Assembly: GCA_947577075.1 (NCBI GenBank)
Contig: CANPTW010000001.1
Coordinates: 1 to 64,000 of the forward strand
Direction of reading: 5' to 3'
DNA length: 64,000 bases
Source: an uncultured Oscillibacter sp.
GTDB lineage: Bacteria; Bacillota; Clostridia; Oscillospirales; Oscillospiraceae
The position numbers were made by a program, and so were the translations under genes. The notes under the pieces were generated by a model that did not search any database, had not been told where the DNA came from, and saw only the letters and a list, made by a program, of their open reading frames with translations. Positions 46,591 to 54,929 of this stretch are shown here, in pieces (the stretch's first letter is position 1; every line of letters starts with the position of its first letter).

Positions 46591-47235
46591 TTATATGGAT
46601 GAAAAACGCTTCCGGATTACGGCGGGGACTCCGGCGGCCAGGACGCCCCCCGGGAGGGAGGACAGCACCGCCGCGCCGGCGCCAACGGTGGTGCGGGGCC
46701 CAATCTCCACATGGTCGGAAACCGCCGCCCCCAGGCACACCCAGCAGCGGGCCCCCAGTATGACGCCGCCGCCGAGGACCGCGCCGGGGGATATGTGGGA
46801 AAAGTCTCCCACCCGGCAGTCATGCTCCACGATGGCGCCGGTATTAACGATGCAGCCCTTCCCGATTTGGGCGTCCGCATTGACCGCCGCCCGGGGGCCG
46901 ACCATCGTGCCCGGCCCCAGACGGGCGCTGGGGCTGACGGCCGCCGAGGGATGGACCAGCGTGACCAGGGTGAAGCCCGCCGCCTCCAGGGAGGACAGCA
47001 CCGCTTCCCGCAGGGCCCCGTCCCCGATTGCCACGAAGGCAAGGGGGCACTGCGCCTTCCACTCCGCAAGGGTTTGGGCGGACTGGGGGAGAATGGGGAT
47101 ATCCCGCCACTGTCCGCCGGCTCCGCCGCCAAGCATAAGCTGGCGGGGGTAGAGGCTCCGGGCGCAGTCGCTTGCCGCTTTCGCGTGGCCGCCTGCTCCG
47201 AAAATCAAAAGGTCTGCCGGTTGGTTTGATTCCAT
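46591..47235 (-). CDS. neuD: NeuD-family sugar acetyltransferase (left-handed beta helix)
   Basis: A 214-residue protein: a Rossmann-like N-part (LLIFGAGGHAKAASDCARSL, PLAFVAIGDGALREAVLSSL) and a hexapeptide-repeat C-part (IGKGCIVNTGAIVEHDCRVG, DFSHISPGAVLGGGVILGAR). It acetylates an amino or hydroxyl group on the sugar; in legionaminic pathways a related LegH acetylates the 4-amine. Directly upstream of neuB, 16 bases apart. Confidence 0.88.
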   Translation of the reverse strand: MESNQPADLLIFGAGGHAKAASDCARSLYPRQLMLGGGAGGQWRDIPILPQSAQTLAEWKAQCPLAFVAIGDGALREAVLSSLEAAGFTLVTLVHPSAAVSPSARLGPGTMVGPRAAVNADAQIGKGCIVNTGAIVEHDCRVGDFSHISPGAVLGGGVILGARCWVCLGAAVSDHVEIGPRTTVGAGAAVLSSLPGGVLAAGVPAVIRKRFSSI

Positions 47236-47268
47236 ATGATCCGTGAGTTCCTTTCAGCCTATTAGGGT

Positions 47269-47315
47269 CTGTTCACACAAACCAAATGTGCGGATTTCCG
47301 AGGAAATTTTCCGCC
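47269..47315. repeat. Dispersed repeat upstream of neuD
   Basis: About 70% alike to 45320-45365, starting CTGTTCACAC and ending CCGCC. It lies between the radical SAM gene end and neuD start. It may carry a regulatory signal or be a relic element. Confidence 0.45.
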
Positions 47316-47319
47316 GCCT

Positions 47320-48351
47320 TTACGGGCGGACCGCCTGGGCGCATTCCATGCGCTTTAAGATATCCTCCGCATATGCGTCGATATTGTCTGTGGAATTATA
47401 GGTGGGATACGTGCATGCCGCGCACATCTCGTAGCGTGCCCGATTGCCCGACAGCATGTCGATCCAAAACTTTTTCAGCACATCCCCGTCCCACACTTCC
47501 TTCAGGCTCTGACGGTTCAAGTCCCCAATGACCAGCTTGCGTTTCCAGTCCGAGCAGCATACGGTTGCAATCCCATCCGGGGTAATTACTAAGCTGTACA
47601 ACGGAAAGGGGCAGACCTTTATTTCCCTCAGGGCCTGGCCATGAACGCCGATCTGCTGTAATTCAAAACGGTTTGACAGGTCGTCCCACCCGGCCCAAAT
47701 GGGGATGATATGATCAATCCACATTTTATGGGAAATATTTTCAAAGAGGCTGTAAAACGCCGCTTCCCGCTCCTTGGTGTTTGCGGTGGCGTCAACCGTC
47801 TTTACATAGACCTCGCACGAATTTCCGGCCAAAACGCTGCGGCGGTAAAAATCCCCAATGTTGGCAAGCAGCTCATCAAAATCCACCCTTGCCCCGGTGA
47901 TTTCCCGGTATCCTTCCGCGTCGAGCGCTTCTATGGAGATGCGGATGCAGTCCAGTCCGCTCTCCACCAGCGCTTGGTTCAGCTCCGGCTTCAGCAGGCT
48001 TCCGTTTGTCACGATTTCGACAAATTCCGTGACGCCCTTCTCCTTTGCGTAACGAATCATCTCCGGCAGCTGGGGGTGAAGCAGGGGTTCGCCATGCGCG
48101 GCAAGCCGCAGCATTTTCAATTTATCGGGAAACCCGCTAATGTCGTCAATGATCTTTTTATACAGCTCCATGGGCATAAGCTGCTTTTTAAAAGGCAGCG
48201 GCTCCTCGGACGCCTGCATGGCGCAGAACCGGCATTTAAAGTTGCACAGACTGCAGGGATCAATAAACAGGCAATAGGGCGTCTCCAGCGGCAGCACTTC
48301 TTCCAGCCTGTGCCGCCCCCGGTTGATCAGGTTCTTCTTTTCCGCACTCAT
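47320..48351 (-). CDS. Radical SAM/SPASM enzyme of the glycan locus
   Basis: A 343-residue protein from the ATG at 48351. The cluster motif is FIDPCSLCNFKCRFCAMQAS (Cx3Cx2C), followed by LRLAAHGEPLLHPQLPEMI, and a C-terminal SPASM-like Cys set (VCPFPLYSLVITPDGIATVC, MCAACTYP). Similar enzymes occur in surface-polysaccharide loci, where their sugar or peptide substrates are mostly unknown. A role in modifying a sugar intermediate is a guess. Confidence 0.83.
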   Translation of the reverse strand: MSAEKKNLINRGRHRLEEVLPLETPYCLFIDPCSLCNFKCRFCAMQASEEPLPFKKQLMPMELYKKIIDDISGFPDKLKMLRLAAHGEPLLHPQLPEMIRYAKEKGVTEFVEIVTNGSLLKPELNQALVESGLDCIRISIEALDAEGYREITGARVDFDELLANIGDFYRRSVLAGNSCEVYVKTVDATANTKEREAAFYSLFENISHKMWIDHIIPIWAGWDDLSNRFELQQIGVHGQALREIKVCPFPLYSLVITPDGIATVCCSDWKRKLVIGDLNRQSLKEVWDGDVLKKFWIDMLSGNRARYEMCAACTYPTYNSTDNIDAYAEDILKRMECAQAVRP

Positions 48352-48404
48352 AAAACACCTTTCTTCTAAACATACCGTATGCAACTGGACTGCTGCGAAA
48401 CCGC

Positions 48405-49286
48405 TTAACGGGTCTTTCTCAGCTCATAAAGGGGAATATCCCCCTTATGAGCTTGATAATAGGCGTAAAGCTCTGTGACGGCGCTTCCCAGCTCATGGAG
48501 CCGGGGCGCCCCCATCTCCGCCGTCAGGCGGCCGCAGCTGGCGGTATAGGGCAGGTTCCAGCCCTCCTTCGCCACCTCGACGGGCAGCGCCTTCCCGGAA
48601 ATCTCCCGCACCACGGCGGCAATCTCCCCCAGGGACACGGGCCGGCCGGTGCAGACGTTATAATCGTGGAATTTCGGCTCGTGCTCCAGAAACCAGAGCA
48701 CAATGGGCCCCAGGTCCTCCACATACAGATAGTCGAACATGCAGTCCTGGCGGATGCTCAGGGGCAGGTCATACAGGGCCTTGCAACAGAGGTTGGAGAT
48801 GAACTTGCTCTGCCAGCGCTCGTATTTTCCGAAGATCCCAAACAGGCGCAGGTTGTAGATGTTCCGGCTTTCCCGGGCGCGAAGGGCCATGATGTATTTC
48901 TCCAGCCCGTAATAGGAGGCCGGAACGGAGCGCCCCAGGTCCTCTTCCCGGATGTCCTCCATGGGCAGCCGCTTGTCAAACTCCGCGCCGGAGCCGAAAT
49001 ACAGCACCTTGTCCAGCCGCCCGCTGAGCTTTTCGAGGTTATAGAACATCTGCAGGTCGTGGAGCATGGCGTCCTCCGGGCCGGTCTGCAAAACGTTCTG
49101 CAGGGCGCTGTGAACGACGGTATCAATGCGGTGTTCGTCCATATACCGGGCCAGGAGCTCGTAGTCACAGAGGTCCAGCTCCCGGCTGGAGGGGGTGAAC
49201 ACCTCGTGCCGCTCCCGGAGGGCGGGCGCGAGGTTCCGCCCCACAAAGCCCCGGGGCCCCGCCCCGGTCAGCAGAATCCGCCCCAT
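48405..49286 (-). CDS. NAD-dependent nucleotide-sugar epimerase/reductase
   Basis: A 293-residue short-chain dehydrogenase. The nucleotide-binding start ILLTGAGPRGFVGRNLAPAL departs slightly from GxxGxxG. It has FGSGAEFDKRLP and SYYGLEKYIMALR (YxxxK), and a Rossmann tail. It immediately follows the TPP enzyme gene. In yersiniose synthesis a reductase of this fold (YerF) reduces the branched ketosugar, so it is one candidate for that step. Confidence 0.83.
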   Translation of the reverse strand: MGRILLTGAGPRGFVGRNLAPALRERHEVFTPSSRELDLCDYELLARYMDEHRIDTVVHSALQNVLQTGPEDAMLHDLQMFYNLEKLSGRLDKVLYFGSGAEFDKRLPMEDIREEDLGRSVPASYYGLEKYIMALRARESRNIYNLRLFGIFGKYERWQSKFISNLCCKALYDLPLSIRQDCMFDYLYVEDLGPIVLWFLEHEPKFHDYNVCTGRPVSLGEIAAVVREISGKALPVEVAKEGWNLPYTASCGRLTAEMGAPRLHELGSAVTELYAYYQAHKGDIPLYELRKTR

Positions 49287-49287
49287 A

Positions 49288-51093
49288 TCACGCGTCCTCC
49301 CCCAGGGCCGCCCGCAGCCATGCCTCCGTCTCCTCCCTGGGCAGGAAGGGATACAAATCCTCCAGAACCGAGGAGCTCATGGACCCGTCCGGATTCACCC
49401 GGGAGGCCGCCTTTGGAATTTCATCGAAGGTGCGGTCCGCGAAAATTTCGCACAGGACGGGCTCGTCGTCCGCCATGACGCGGCTGAGGACCGGGGCGAT
49501 TTCATCGTCCCCGTGGATGGCGTAATAATTCAGCTCATACAGCTCCGCCAGCTTCCGGATATTGCAGAGGAATACGCCGCTCTCCGGACCGCTGCCGGCG
49601 TAGCGGCTTTGGAAGTGATTGTCCTGCATCACGGAGATGGAGGAATAGCCGTTGTTGTTCAAAATGAACAGCTTAATGGGAAGGCCGTAGCCCCGGATCA
49701 GGGCCAGCTCCTGCAGATTGTGCTGCAGGCTGCCATCGCCGTCCAGGGTGATGGTGCGGCGCTTCCCGCAGGCGATGCACGCGCCGATGGCCCCGGGTAT
49801 GGCAAAGCCCATGCTTCCAAGGGCCATGGAGCCGATTTCCACCTGGCCCTGTTTCCGCTCATACAGCAGGCCCATAGCCGTGCAGGCCCGCCCTGTGGGG
49901 CTTTGCACAATCACGTCGTCCGCCCGGGTGAAGCCGGACAGCTCATGGGCAAAGCGGTAGGGGCTCGCCTGGGTCTGGGGCTTGGGCTGAATTTCCCGGA
50001 AGACCGGATAGGCGTCCTTCGCCGCGCGGCAGAACCGCAGCCAGTCTCCGGTGTCCAGGGGGCCGATTCCCTCCGCCCTTTCACACAGGCGGGGAACGAA
50101 ATCGGCGGCGTCGCAGACCACGGTCTTGGCAAAGTCCATATGGAGCTTGCGAATCTCATGGGGGTCGATGTCCACCATCACATGCTTGGCCCGGCAGGCA
50201 AAATGCGGCTCGTTGAAGGCCGTGATGCCGATGTTCAGGCGGGAGCCGATGGTCAGAAGGAAGTCGCAGGTCTGCAGAATCCAGTTGGAATACCGGGGGC
50301 CGAGGTTTCCAGCATGCCCGAAATACAGCTCGTCGTCGTCGGGGAACACCATTTTTCCCCGCCAGGTGGCCAGCGCCGGGACTTGCAGATCGTGGCAGAA
50401 TTTCCGCAGCGCCTCTCCCGCGCCGCCGGAGACGACGCCCCTGCCCGCAAGAACCAAAGGGCGCTTGGCGGAGCGCAGCATGCCCAGGATCTCGTCCACG
50501 TCCGCATCCGGGAGGGAGAAATTGGGGACCAGCCCCTCCGCCCCGGGGTCGAACTCCACCAGCTCATCCTCCTCCACCTGGGCGCCCTGGATGTCCAGGG
50601 GCACTTCCACCCAGACGGTGCCCTTCCGCCCGTGGGCGGCCAGGTAGACGGCCTTGTCCAGGTGGTATTTTACCATGGTTTTATCCGTGATGCTGACCGC
50701 GTATTTCGTCACGGGCCGCATCATGGCGGTGATGTTAACCTCCTGGGAGCCGCACTGCCGGACGCCCCGGTCCCCCACCAGGTCCGCGGTCTTGGCCTGG
50801 CCGGAAATGACCAGCAGGGGCTCGGAGTCGATCCAGGCGTCCACCGCGCCGGTAATGGCGTTGGTGGCGCCGGGGCCGGAGGTCACCATGCACACGCCCA
50901 GCCGGCCGGAGGCCTGGGCATAGGCGCCGGCGCCGATGGCGGCGGCCTGCTCATGCAGGCTGCACCAGGGATGAATGGTCCTGCTTTGGAAAAGGGAATC
51001 CAGAAGGTGCATCATCCCCCCGCCGCTGAGGAGAAAGACGTCCTGAACGCCGTGCTCCTCCAGGCGGCGGACGATGTAGTCGGATACTTTCAC
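49288..51093 (-). CDS. TPP-dependent acetolactate-synthase-like enzyme (YerE-like)
   Basis: A 601-residue three-domain TPP enzyme from a GTG at 51093. The catalytic Glu is in CSLHEQAAAIGAGAYAQASG, the middle domain begins near residue 190, and the TPP-binding motif is ITLDGDGSLQHNLQELALIR followed by LFILNNNGYSSIS. Standard acetolactate synthase sits with ilv genes; here it lies among CDP-sugar genes, like YerE, which adds a two-carbon unit from pyruvate to CDP-4-keto-3,6-dideoxyglucose to form a branched sugar. That assignment is inferred. Confidence 0.85.
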   Translation of the reverse strand: MKVSDYIVRRLEEHGVQDVFLLSGGGMMHLLDSLFQSRTIHPWCSLHEQAAAIGAGAYAQASGRLGVCMVTSGPGATNAITGAVDAWIDSEPLLVISGQAKTADLVGDRGVRQCGSQEVNITAMMRPVTKYAVSITDKTMVKYHLDKAVYLAAHGRKGTVWVEVPLDIQGAQVEEDELVEFDPGAEGLVPNFSLPDADVDEILGMLRSAKRPLVLAGRGVVSGGAGEALRKFCHDLQVPALATWRGKMVFPDDDELYFGHAGNLGPRYSNWILQTCDFLLTIGSRLNIGITAFNEPHFACRAKHVMVDIDPHEIRKLHMDFAKTVVCDAADFVPRLCERAEGIGPLDTGDWLRFCRAAKDAYPVFREIQPKPQTQASPYRFAHELSGFTRADDVIVQSPTGRACTAMGLLYERKQGQVEIGSMALGSMGFAIPGAIGACIACGKRRTITLDGDGSLQHNLQELALIRGYGLPIKLFILNNNGYSSISVMQDNHFQSRYAGSGPESGVFLCNIRKLAELYELNYYAIHGDDEIAPVLSRVMADDEPVLCEIFADRTFDEIPKAASRVNPDGSMSSSVLEDLYPFLPREETEAWLRAALGEDA

Positions 51094-51113
51094 TTCCGTG
51101 TCACACCTTTCGT

Positions 51114-52103
51114 CTATTTTTCACACAGCTCATTCCCATCAAATATGTACGTCTGATACCAGTCGAAGGTTCTCCGGATCCCCTCCTGCAGGGAAACGCA
51201 TTCCACGGCTCCAATGATCCTCCGGGTCTTCTCCATGCTGGGGCATCTTCTCACGGGGGAACCCGGAGTATCCGGTCCCTCCGAAATGGCGGAGGACTTT
51301 TTTACTGTGGCGAGAATGGTTTCGGCCACTTCCCGAATCGTAACCTCCGGCCCTTCGTTGCCCACATTCAGCGTCTGCCCTTCTGCCGCAGGGGATTCCG
51401 CCAGTTTCCGAATGATCGCCACCGCGTCGCCAATATAGCAGAAGGTCCGCTTGTGCGTGGGGGAAAACACCGTCAGCGGCTGGTTTTCCTCTAAGAAATA
51501 AGCCTTTTTCAAAAGCTCCGGAATCACATGGGACATCCCCATCCGAGGGCCGTAAAAATTGTGCGGACGGACGATGGTGAAAGGCAGGCCGCTCTGCTGA
51601 AGCAGCGCTTCCCCGTATATTTTCGACAGCATGTAGGATGTGCGGGGATGTTCCAGCGGCGTGACGGTCAGGGGCGTCGCTTCCGGCGTAGGAGTCTCCA
51701 GCTGGTAATATTTCAGGGTTCCCGCATAAACCTCGCTGGTGGAGGTGAACACAAAGCGCCGCAAATGCTCCTGCCGCCGGGCTAAGGCAATGGCGTTGAC
51801 CGTCAGTTCCACATTTCGCTGCAGGACCTGGTAAGAATGCTTCAGCACATTTTGCACGCCGATAATTGCCGCCAGGTGAAAAATATAGTCAAAATCCCGG
51901 CCCAGTTCCAACACGTCGCCCATGCGGGTCAGGTCTGCGGAGAGAATGGAGACGCCGGGGCGGTCCTTCAAGCTCTCCAGGAAGCTGTCTGCGACGCCCC
52001 GGGAAAAGTTATCCGTAATGACAACTTCATATCCGTGGGCAAGCAGTTCTTTTGTCAGATGATAGCCGATGAAGCCGGCTCCGCCTGTAATCAGGACTTT
52101 CAT
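51114..52103 (-). CDS. NAD-dependent nucleotide-sugar epimerase/dehydratase
   Basis: A 329-residue extended short-chain dehydrogenase from the ATG at 52103 (AGAGGTGA upstream; the GTG at 52112 lies in that site). It has MKVLITGGAGFIGYHLTKEL (GxxGxxG), FVFTSTSEVYAG, SYMLSKIYGEALL (YxxxK) and IVRPHNFYGPRMGM. It resembles UDP-glucuronate decarboxylase/4-epimerase types rather than LegB. With the dehydrogenase just upstream it could make a UDP-pentose or epimerised uronate. Confidence 0.85.
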   Translation of the reverse strand: MKVLITGGAGFIGYHLTKELLAHGYEVVITDNFSRGVADSFLESLKDRPGVSILSADLTRMGDVLELGRDFDYIFHLAAIIGVQNVLKHSYQVLQRNVELTVNAIALARRQEHLRRFVFTSTSEVYAGTLKYYQLETPTPEATPLTVTPLEHPRTSYMLSKIYGEALLQQSGLPFTIVRPHNFYGPRMGMSHVIPELLKKAYFLEENQPLTVFSPTHKRTFCYIGDAVAIIRKLAESPAAEGQTLNVGNEGPEVTIREVAETILATVKKSSAISEGPDTPGSPVRRCPSMEKTRRIIGAVECVSLQEGIRRTFDWYQTYIFDGNELCEK

Positions 52104-52121
52104 AATGCTCACCTCTGTCCG

Positions 52122-53537
52122 TTACCTGCCAATGCAGGCCAGGGTTATATGATCGAATTGTACAAGGTCGGCACGCTGTTCGTCACTTAAGACACGGTTC
52201 GCGTCAAAAACCACGGTCCCCGGGTCCAGCCGGGCCTCCCGGAACTTGATTTCCCCATACTGCCGATGCTGGACGGTAAAAACGATAGCGTCAAAGCCGG
52301 TAAAGGAAGGAATTTCGTGGAGCACCGTCATGTCCAGTTCTCTCCAGTGCGAAACCATCGGATCCTGGCATACCATCTCGGCGCCGCGGCGCTTGCCCTC
52401 GGCAACGAACAGCTCGGTGGGCGAATGGCGTGTATCCCCCACGTCCTGGCGATAGCTGACGCCCAGGACCAAAATCCGCTTGTCTTTAAGGCTGCCCCCC
52501 AGCAGCGCTTCTATTTTATTCAGGCTCACGAGCGGCATGGCATCGTTGACGGCCACCGCCCGGGTGCTGAACGGAAAATCCATGTTCTCCAATCCAAACA
52601 GTTCTCTTGCCGCCAAGGGTGCAAAGTAGGGATCCTTGGTCAGGCAGTATCCGCCGACGCCAAATCCCGGCTGCCGCATATTAGAGTGGGTTGGACGCAT
52701 GCGGATAGCGTCAATGACCTCATAGAGGTCGACGCCAACGGCTTCCGCAAACCGGCCCCACTCCTCGATAAACGCAATATTTGCAGCGCGATAGGAGTTT
52801 TCCAGTACTTTGGCGGTTTCCGATGCAGTCGTTTTTTTCAACCTGGTTAACGGATACGTATCGGTCTTGATCACATTTTCCAAAAATGCCTGGCACCGGT
52901 TCGCGGACTCCTCGTCTATTCCGGAGTACACACGCCAATAATTCACAATGGAATCAAAGTAGTGCTCTCCCGGCATGACCCGCTCATAAGAATGCGCAAC
53001 GTAAAATTTCCCGTCCTGCAGGCCCCGGCGCTGAAATTCCTCCGACAAAATTGGGCAGACAATCTTTTCACAGGTGCCTGGGGGAACGGTTGTTTCGACG
53101 ATGACCAGCGTCCCCGGCTTTATATGCGTTCCGACCGTTCGGATTGCACGCTCGAAGGGCGTCATATCCAAGGAAGGCCGGTGGCCCTCCGTATAACCGA
53201 CATCCAGATTGACGTCGACAACGACCACATCTGCGCATTGGAAATAGGCGGGGTCGGTTACAGCCCACAGGTTCCCCTGCTGCGTAACGGCCTGCCGGGC
53301 CTCCTGCAGGGTTTTATCGTTGTTTTCAAAGGGAAATAGTCCGCGATTGATGGCATCGGTTCTTTCGCGGCCCGTGTCGTTTGGAACGTCGATTCCGATT
53401 ACGTTATATCTAGGGTTTCCAGCTTTGTCTCTCGCGTTTGCAATGGCCAGCGCCATCGCGGAGCCCACAAATCCGAGGCCCTGTACGCAAATAATGTCCC
53501 TGCCGGGCTGAAACCCGGCCGGAAGTCCTTCCTTCAT
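52122..53537 (-). CDS. Nucleotide-sugar 6-dehydrogenase (UDP-Glc/ManNAc DH family)
   Basis: A 471-residue enzyme: Rossmann start DIICVQGLGFVGSAMALAIA, central MRQPGFGVGGYCLTKDPYFA with the catalytic Cys, and a C-terminal domain with ILVLGVSYRQDVGDTRHSPT. It makes two NAD oxidations at C6, forming a nucleotide-sugar uronic acid for the next gene or the polymer. The N-terminus has a small insertion after the first strand. Substrate is not certain. Confidence 0.9.
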   Translation of the reverse strand: MKEGLPAGFQPGRDIICVQGLGFVGSAMALAIANARDKAGNPRYNVIGIDVPNDTGRERTDAINRGLFPFENNDKTLQEARQAVTQQGNLWAVTDPAYFQCADVVVVDVNLDVGYTEGHRPSLDMTPFERAIRTVGTHIKPGTLVIVETTVPPGTCEKIVCPILSEEFQRRGLQDGKFYVAHSYERVMPGEHYFDSIVNYWRVYSGIDEESANRCQAFLENVIKTDTYPLTRLKKTTASETAKVLENSYRAANIAFIEEWGRFAEAVGVDLYEVIDAIRMRPTHSNMRQPGFGVGGYCLTKDPYFAPLAARELFGLENMDFPFSTRAVAVNDAMPLVSLNKIEALLGGSLKDKRILVLGVSYRQDVGDTRHSPTELFVAEGKRRGAEMVCQDPMVSHWRELDMTVLHEIPSFTGFDAIVFTVQHRQYGEIKFREARLDPGTVVFDANRVLSDEQRADLVQFDHITLACIGR

Positions 53538-53546
53538 CCGATCCCC

Positions 53547-53633
53547 GTCCTTTCCGGCGGCTTTTCAAAGCCCCAGTTCCTTCATCATGTTTTGCATCTC
53601 GCTGAGCCGCCCATGTCCAGCCAGCTCTTCTCC
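53547..53633 (-). pseudogene. Duplicated 3' end of the CBS-nucleotidyltransferase gene
   Basis: About 87 bases nearly identical to 54912-54999 (a few substitutions and one single-base indel). It encodes the tail LSEMQNMMKELGL plus the region after the stop. The FkbM gene lies between the two copies, so it seems to have entered by a recombination that duplicated the neighbour's 3' end. The indel shifts the frame, so no protein is expected. Confidence 0.7.
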
Positions 53634-53722
53634 ACAGCGGAACGGTCCACCCAAGAGGCTTTCGGCGCGGTGGGAAAAAACGCGCCGGCAAGGCCCGTCC
53701 TTCCCGCCCGGTTCCGCAGGCG

Positions 53723-54901
53723 TCAAACCGCTCCTTCTTCCGCCGTCCTGCCGCTGGGGAGGGCATACAGCACAGTCTCGGAGCCGGACCACATATGGTG
53801 GCGCAGATAAAAACGGTAGTCCGGAACCAGTGTGCGCAGATAGTTCCAAATTTCCAAAATGTCTTCTATCTTATGATACACGCAGACGGCCAGGACCGGA
53901 CGGTTCTTTGCAATCTGCCTCTCAGCACCGCGCAGCGCCTGGAGCTCCGCTCCCTCAATATCCATCTTCATATAGGAAATGGGCTCCGTGACAACTTCGT
54001 CCACCATGGCGGTTTCAATTGTACAGCCCGTTTCCTCCCGCCGGCCCAAGATGTGGGAGTCCCCCGTCTCGGTTCCCGTGCTGGAAAACCGGAGCTCGGT
54101 GGCGCTGCTCCATGCGCCCTTGGGAACGATATGGACGCATCCCCCGTGCGCAGCCTGCGCCTCTCGAATTTCCTCCAGCGCGGGCAGGAGGTCCTTATTC
54201 GGCTCAAAGCAGTAAACCGCCCGGTAGTCCGGGCAGAGCCGGATAAACTGCAGCAGCGTTGCGCCGTCATAGCCCCCCAGCTCCACCATGACCTCGCCGG
54301 CCGAGAAGCGGATGATGTCCGCGGGATAATACTGGTCCGGCGCACAGCACTGCCGGAAGTACGTCAGGTCCCCGGTGATCCTCCCCTTGATAACGGACGC
54401 AAAGGTCCGGCGGGACGCTTCGTCGGACAGCGAATCGTAAAACTCGGAAAACTCCGCCCAATGGGACAGCAGGTAGCTCCGGTACTCCTCTACGTCCAGG
54501 ACATACTTCAAATAAAGCTCCATTTCAAAGGAAGCCACGCACTGCTGCGGGAACCGGCGGGCAATGGTTTCCCGGATGCTCTTTTCCGCGGAAGGGGCGG
54601 AGATCACAAAAAGGCACTCCCGCCCGGGATCTCTCTCCTGCAGAAAGTCGTCAAAGCTCATGATGGGGATATCCCCATCGCAAGAGTCCTGATAAGGACT
54701 CTTGCGGCGGCCGCTTGGCTTATTGCTGTCCAGGATGGCCCTGACGGGCACCCCATAGCGCCGCATAAATCCCACCGCGAAGGGAAGATACTTCCCGGCT
54801 CCGTATAGGTAAATGTCCCCCGAAAAGCCCTTGGCCTGTTCCACAAACGCCAAGGCAATGTTCTTTTCAGACTGTACAAACGCAAGCAGTTCGTTCTTCA
54901 T
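53723..54901 (-). CDS. FkbM-family methyltransferase
   Basis: A 392-residue protein. The N-terminal 130 residues are Rossmann-like (GDIYLYGAGKYLPFAVGFMR, ECLFVISAPSAEKSI). The C-terminal 200 carry the FkbM methylase: VMVELGGYDGATLLQFIRLC (AdoMet motif), AVYCFEPNKDLLPALEE, and PISYMKMDIEGAELQALRGA. It likely O-methylates a sugar of the surface glycan. The coding DNA has two adjacent palindromes (54662-54706) and the gene sits between duplicated flanks, hinting at recent insertion. Confidence 0.87.
   Translation of the reverse strand: MKNELLAFVQSEKNIALAFVEQAKGFSGDIYLYGAGKYLPFAVGFMRRYGVPVRAILDSNKPSGRRKSPYQDSCDGDIPIMSFDDFLQERDPGRECLFVISAPSAEKSIRETIARRFPQQCVASFEMELYLKYVLDVEEYRSYLLSHWAEFSEFYDSLSDEASRRTFASVIKGRITGDLTYFRQCCAPDQYYPADIIRFSAGEVMVELGGYDGATLLQFIRLCPDYRAVYCFEPNKDLLPALEEIREAQAAHGGCVHIVPKGAWSSATELRFSSTGTETGDSHILGRREETGCTIETAMVDEVVTEPISYMKMDIEGAELQALRGAERQIAKNRPVLAVCVYHKIEDILEIWNYLRTLVPDYRFYLRHHMWSGSETVLYALPSGRTAEEGAV
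54662..54706. repeat. Two abutting palindromes inside the FkbM gene
   Basis: GATGGGGATATCCCCATC (54662-54679) is directly followed by a hairpin with 12-bp arms CGCAAGAGTCCT/AGGACTCTTGCG (54679-54690 and 54695-54706). Both are in frame, encoding an RRKSPYQDSCDGDIP surface stretch. Confidence 0.6.
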
Positions 54902-54929
54902 GAAGACCTCTGTCCTTTCCGGCGGCTTC

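Noticed and set aside
49288-51093. TPP enzyme considered as branched-chain amino acid acetolactate synthase
   Set aside because: No small subunit ilvN/ilvH or ilvC nearby; context is nucleotide-sugar genes, so a YerE-like role is favoured, though not proven.
51114-52103. Epimerase considered as LegB (legionaminic 4,6-dehydratase)
   Set aside because: The active-site neighbourhood (STSEVYAG then SYMLSKIYGE) looks like decarboxylase/epimerase types rather than LegB; the call was kept general.
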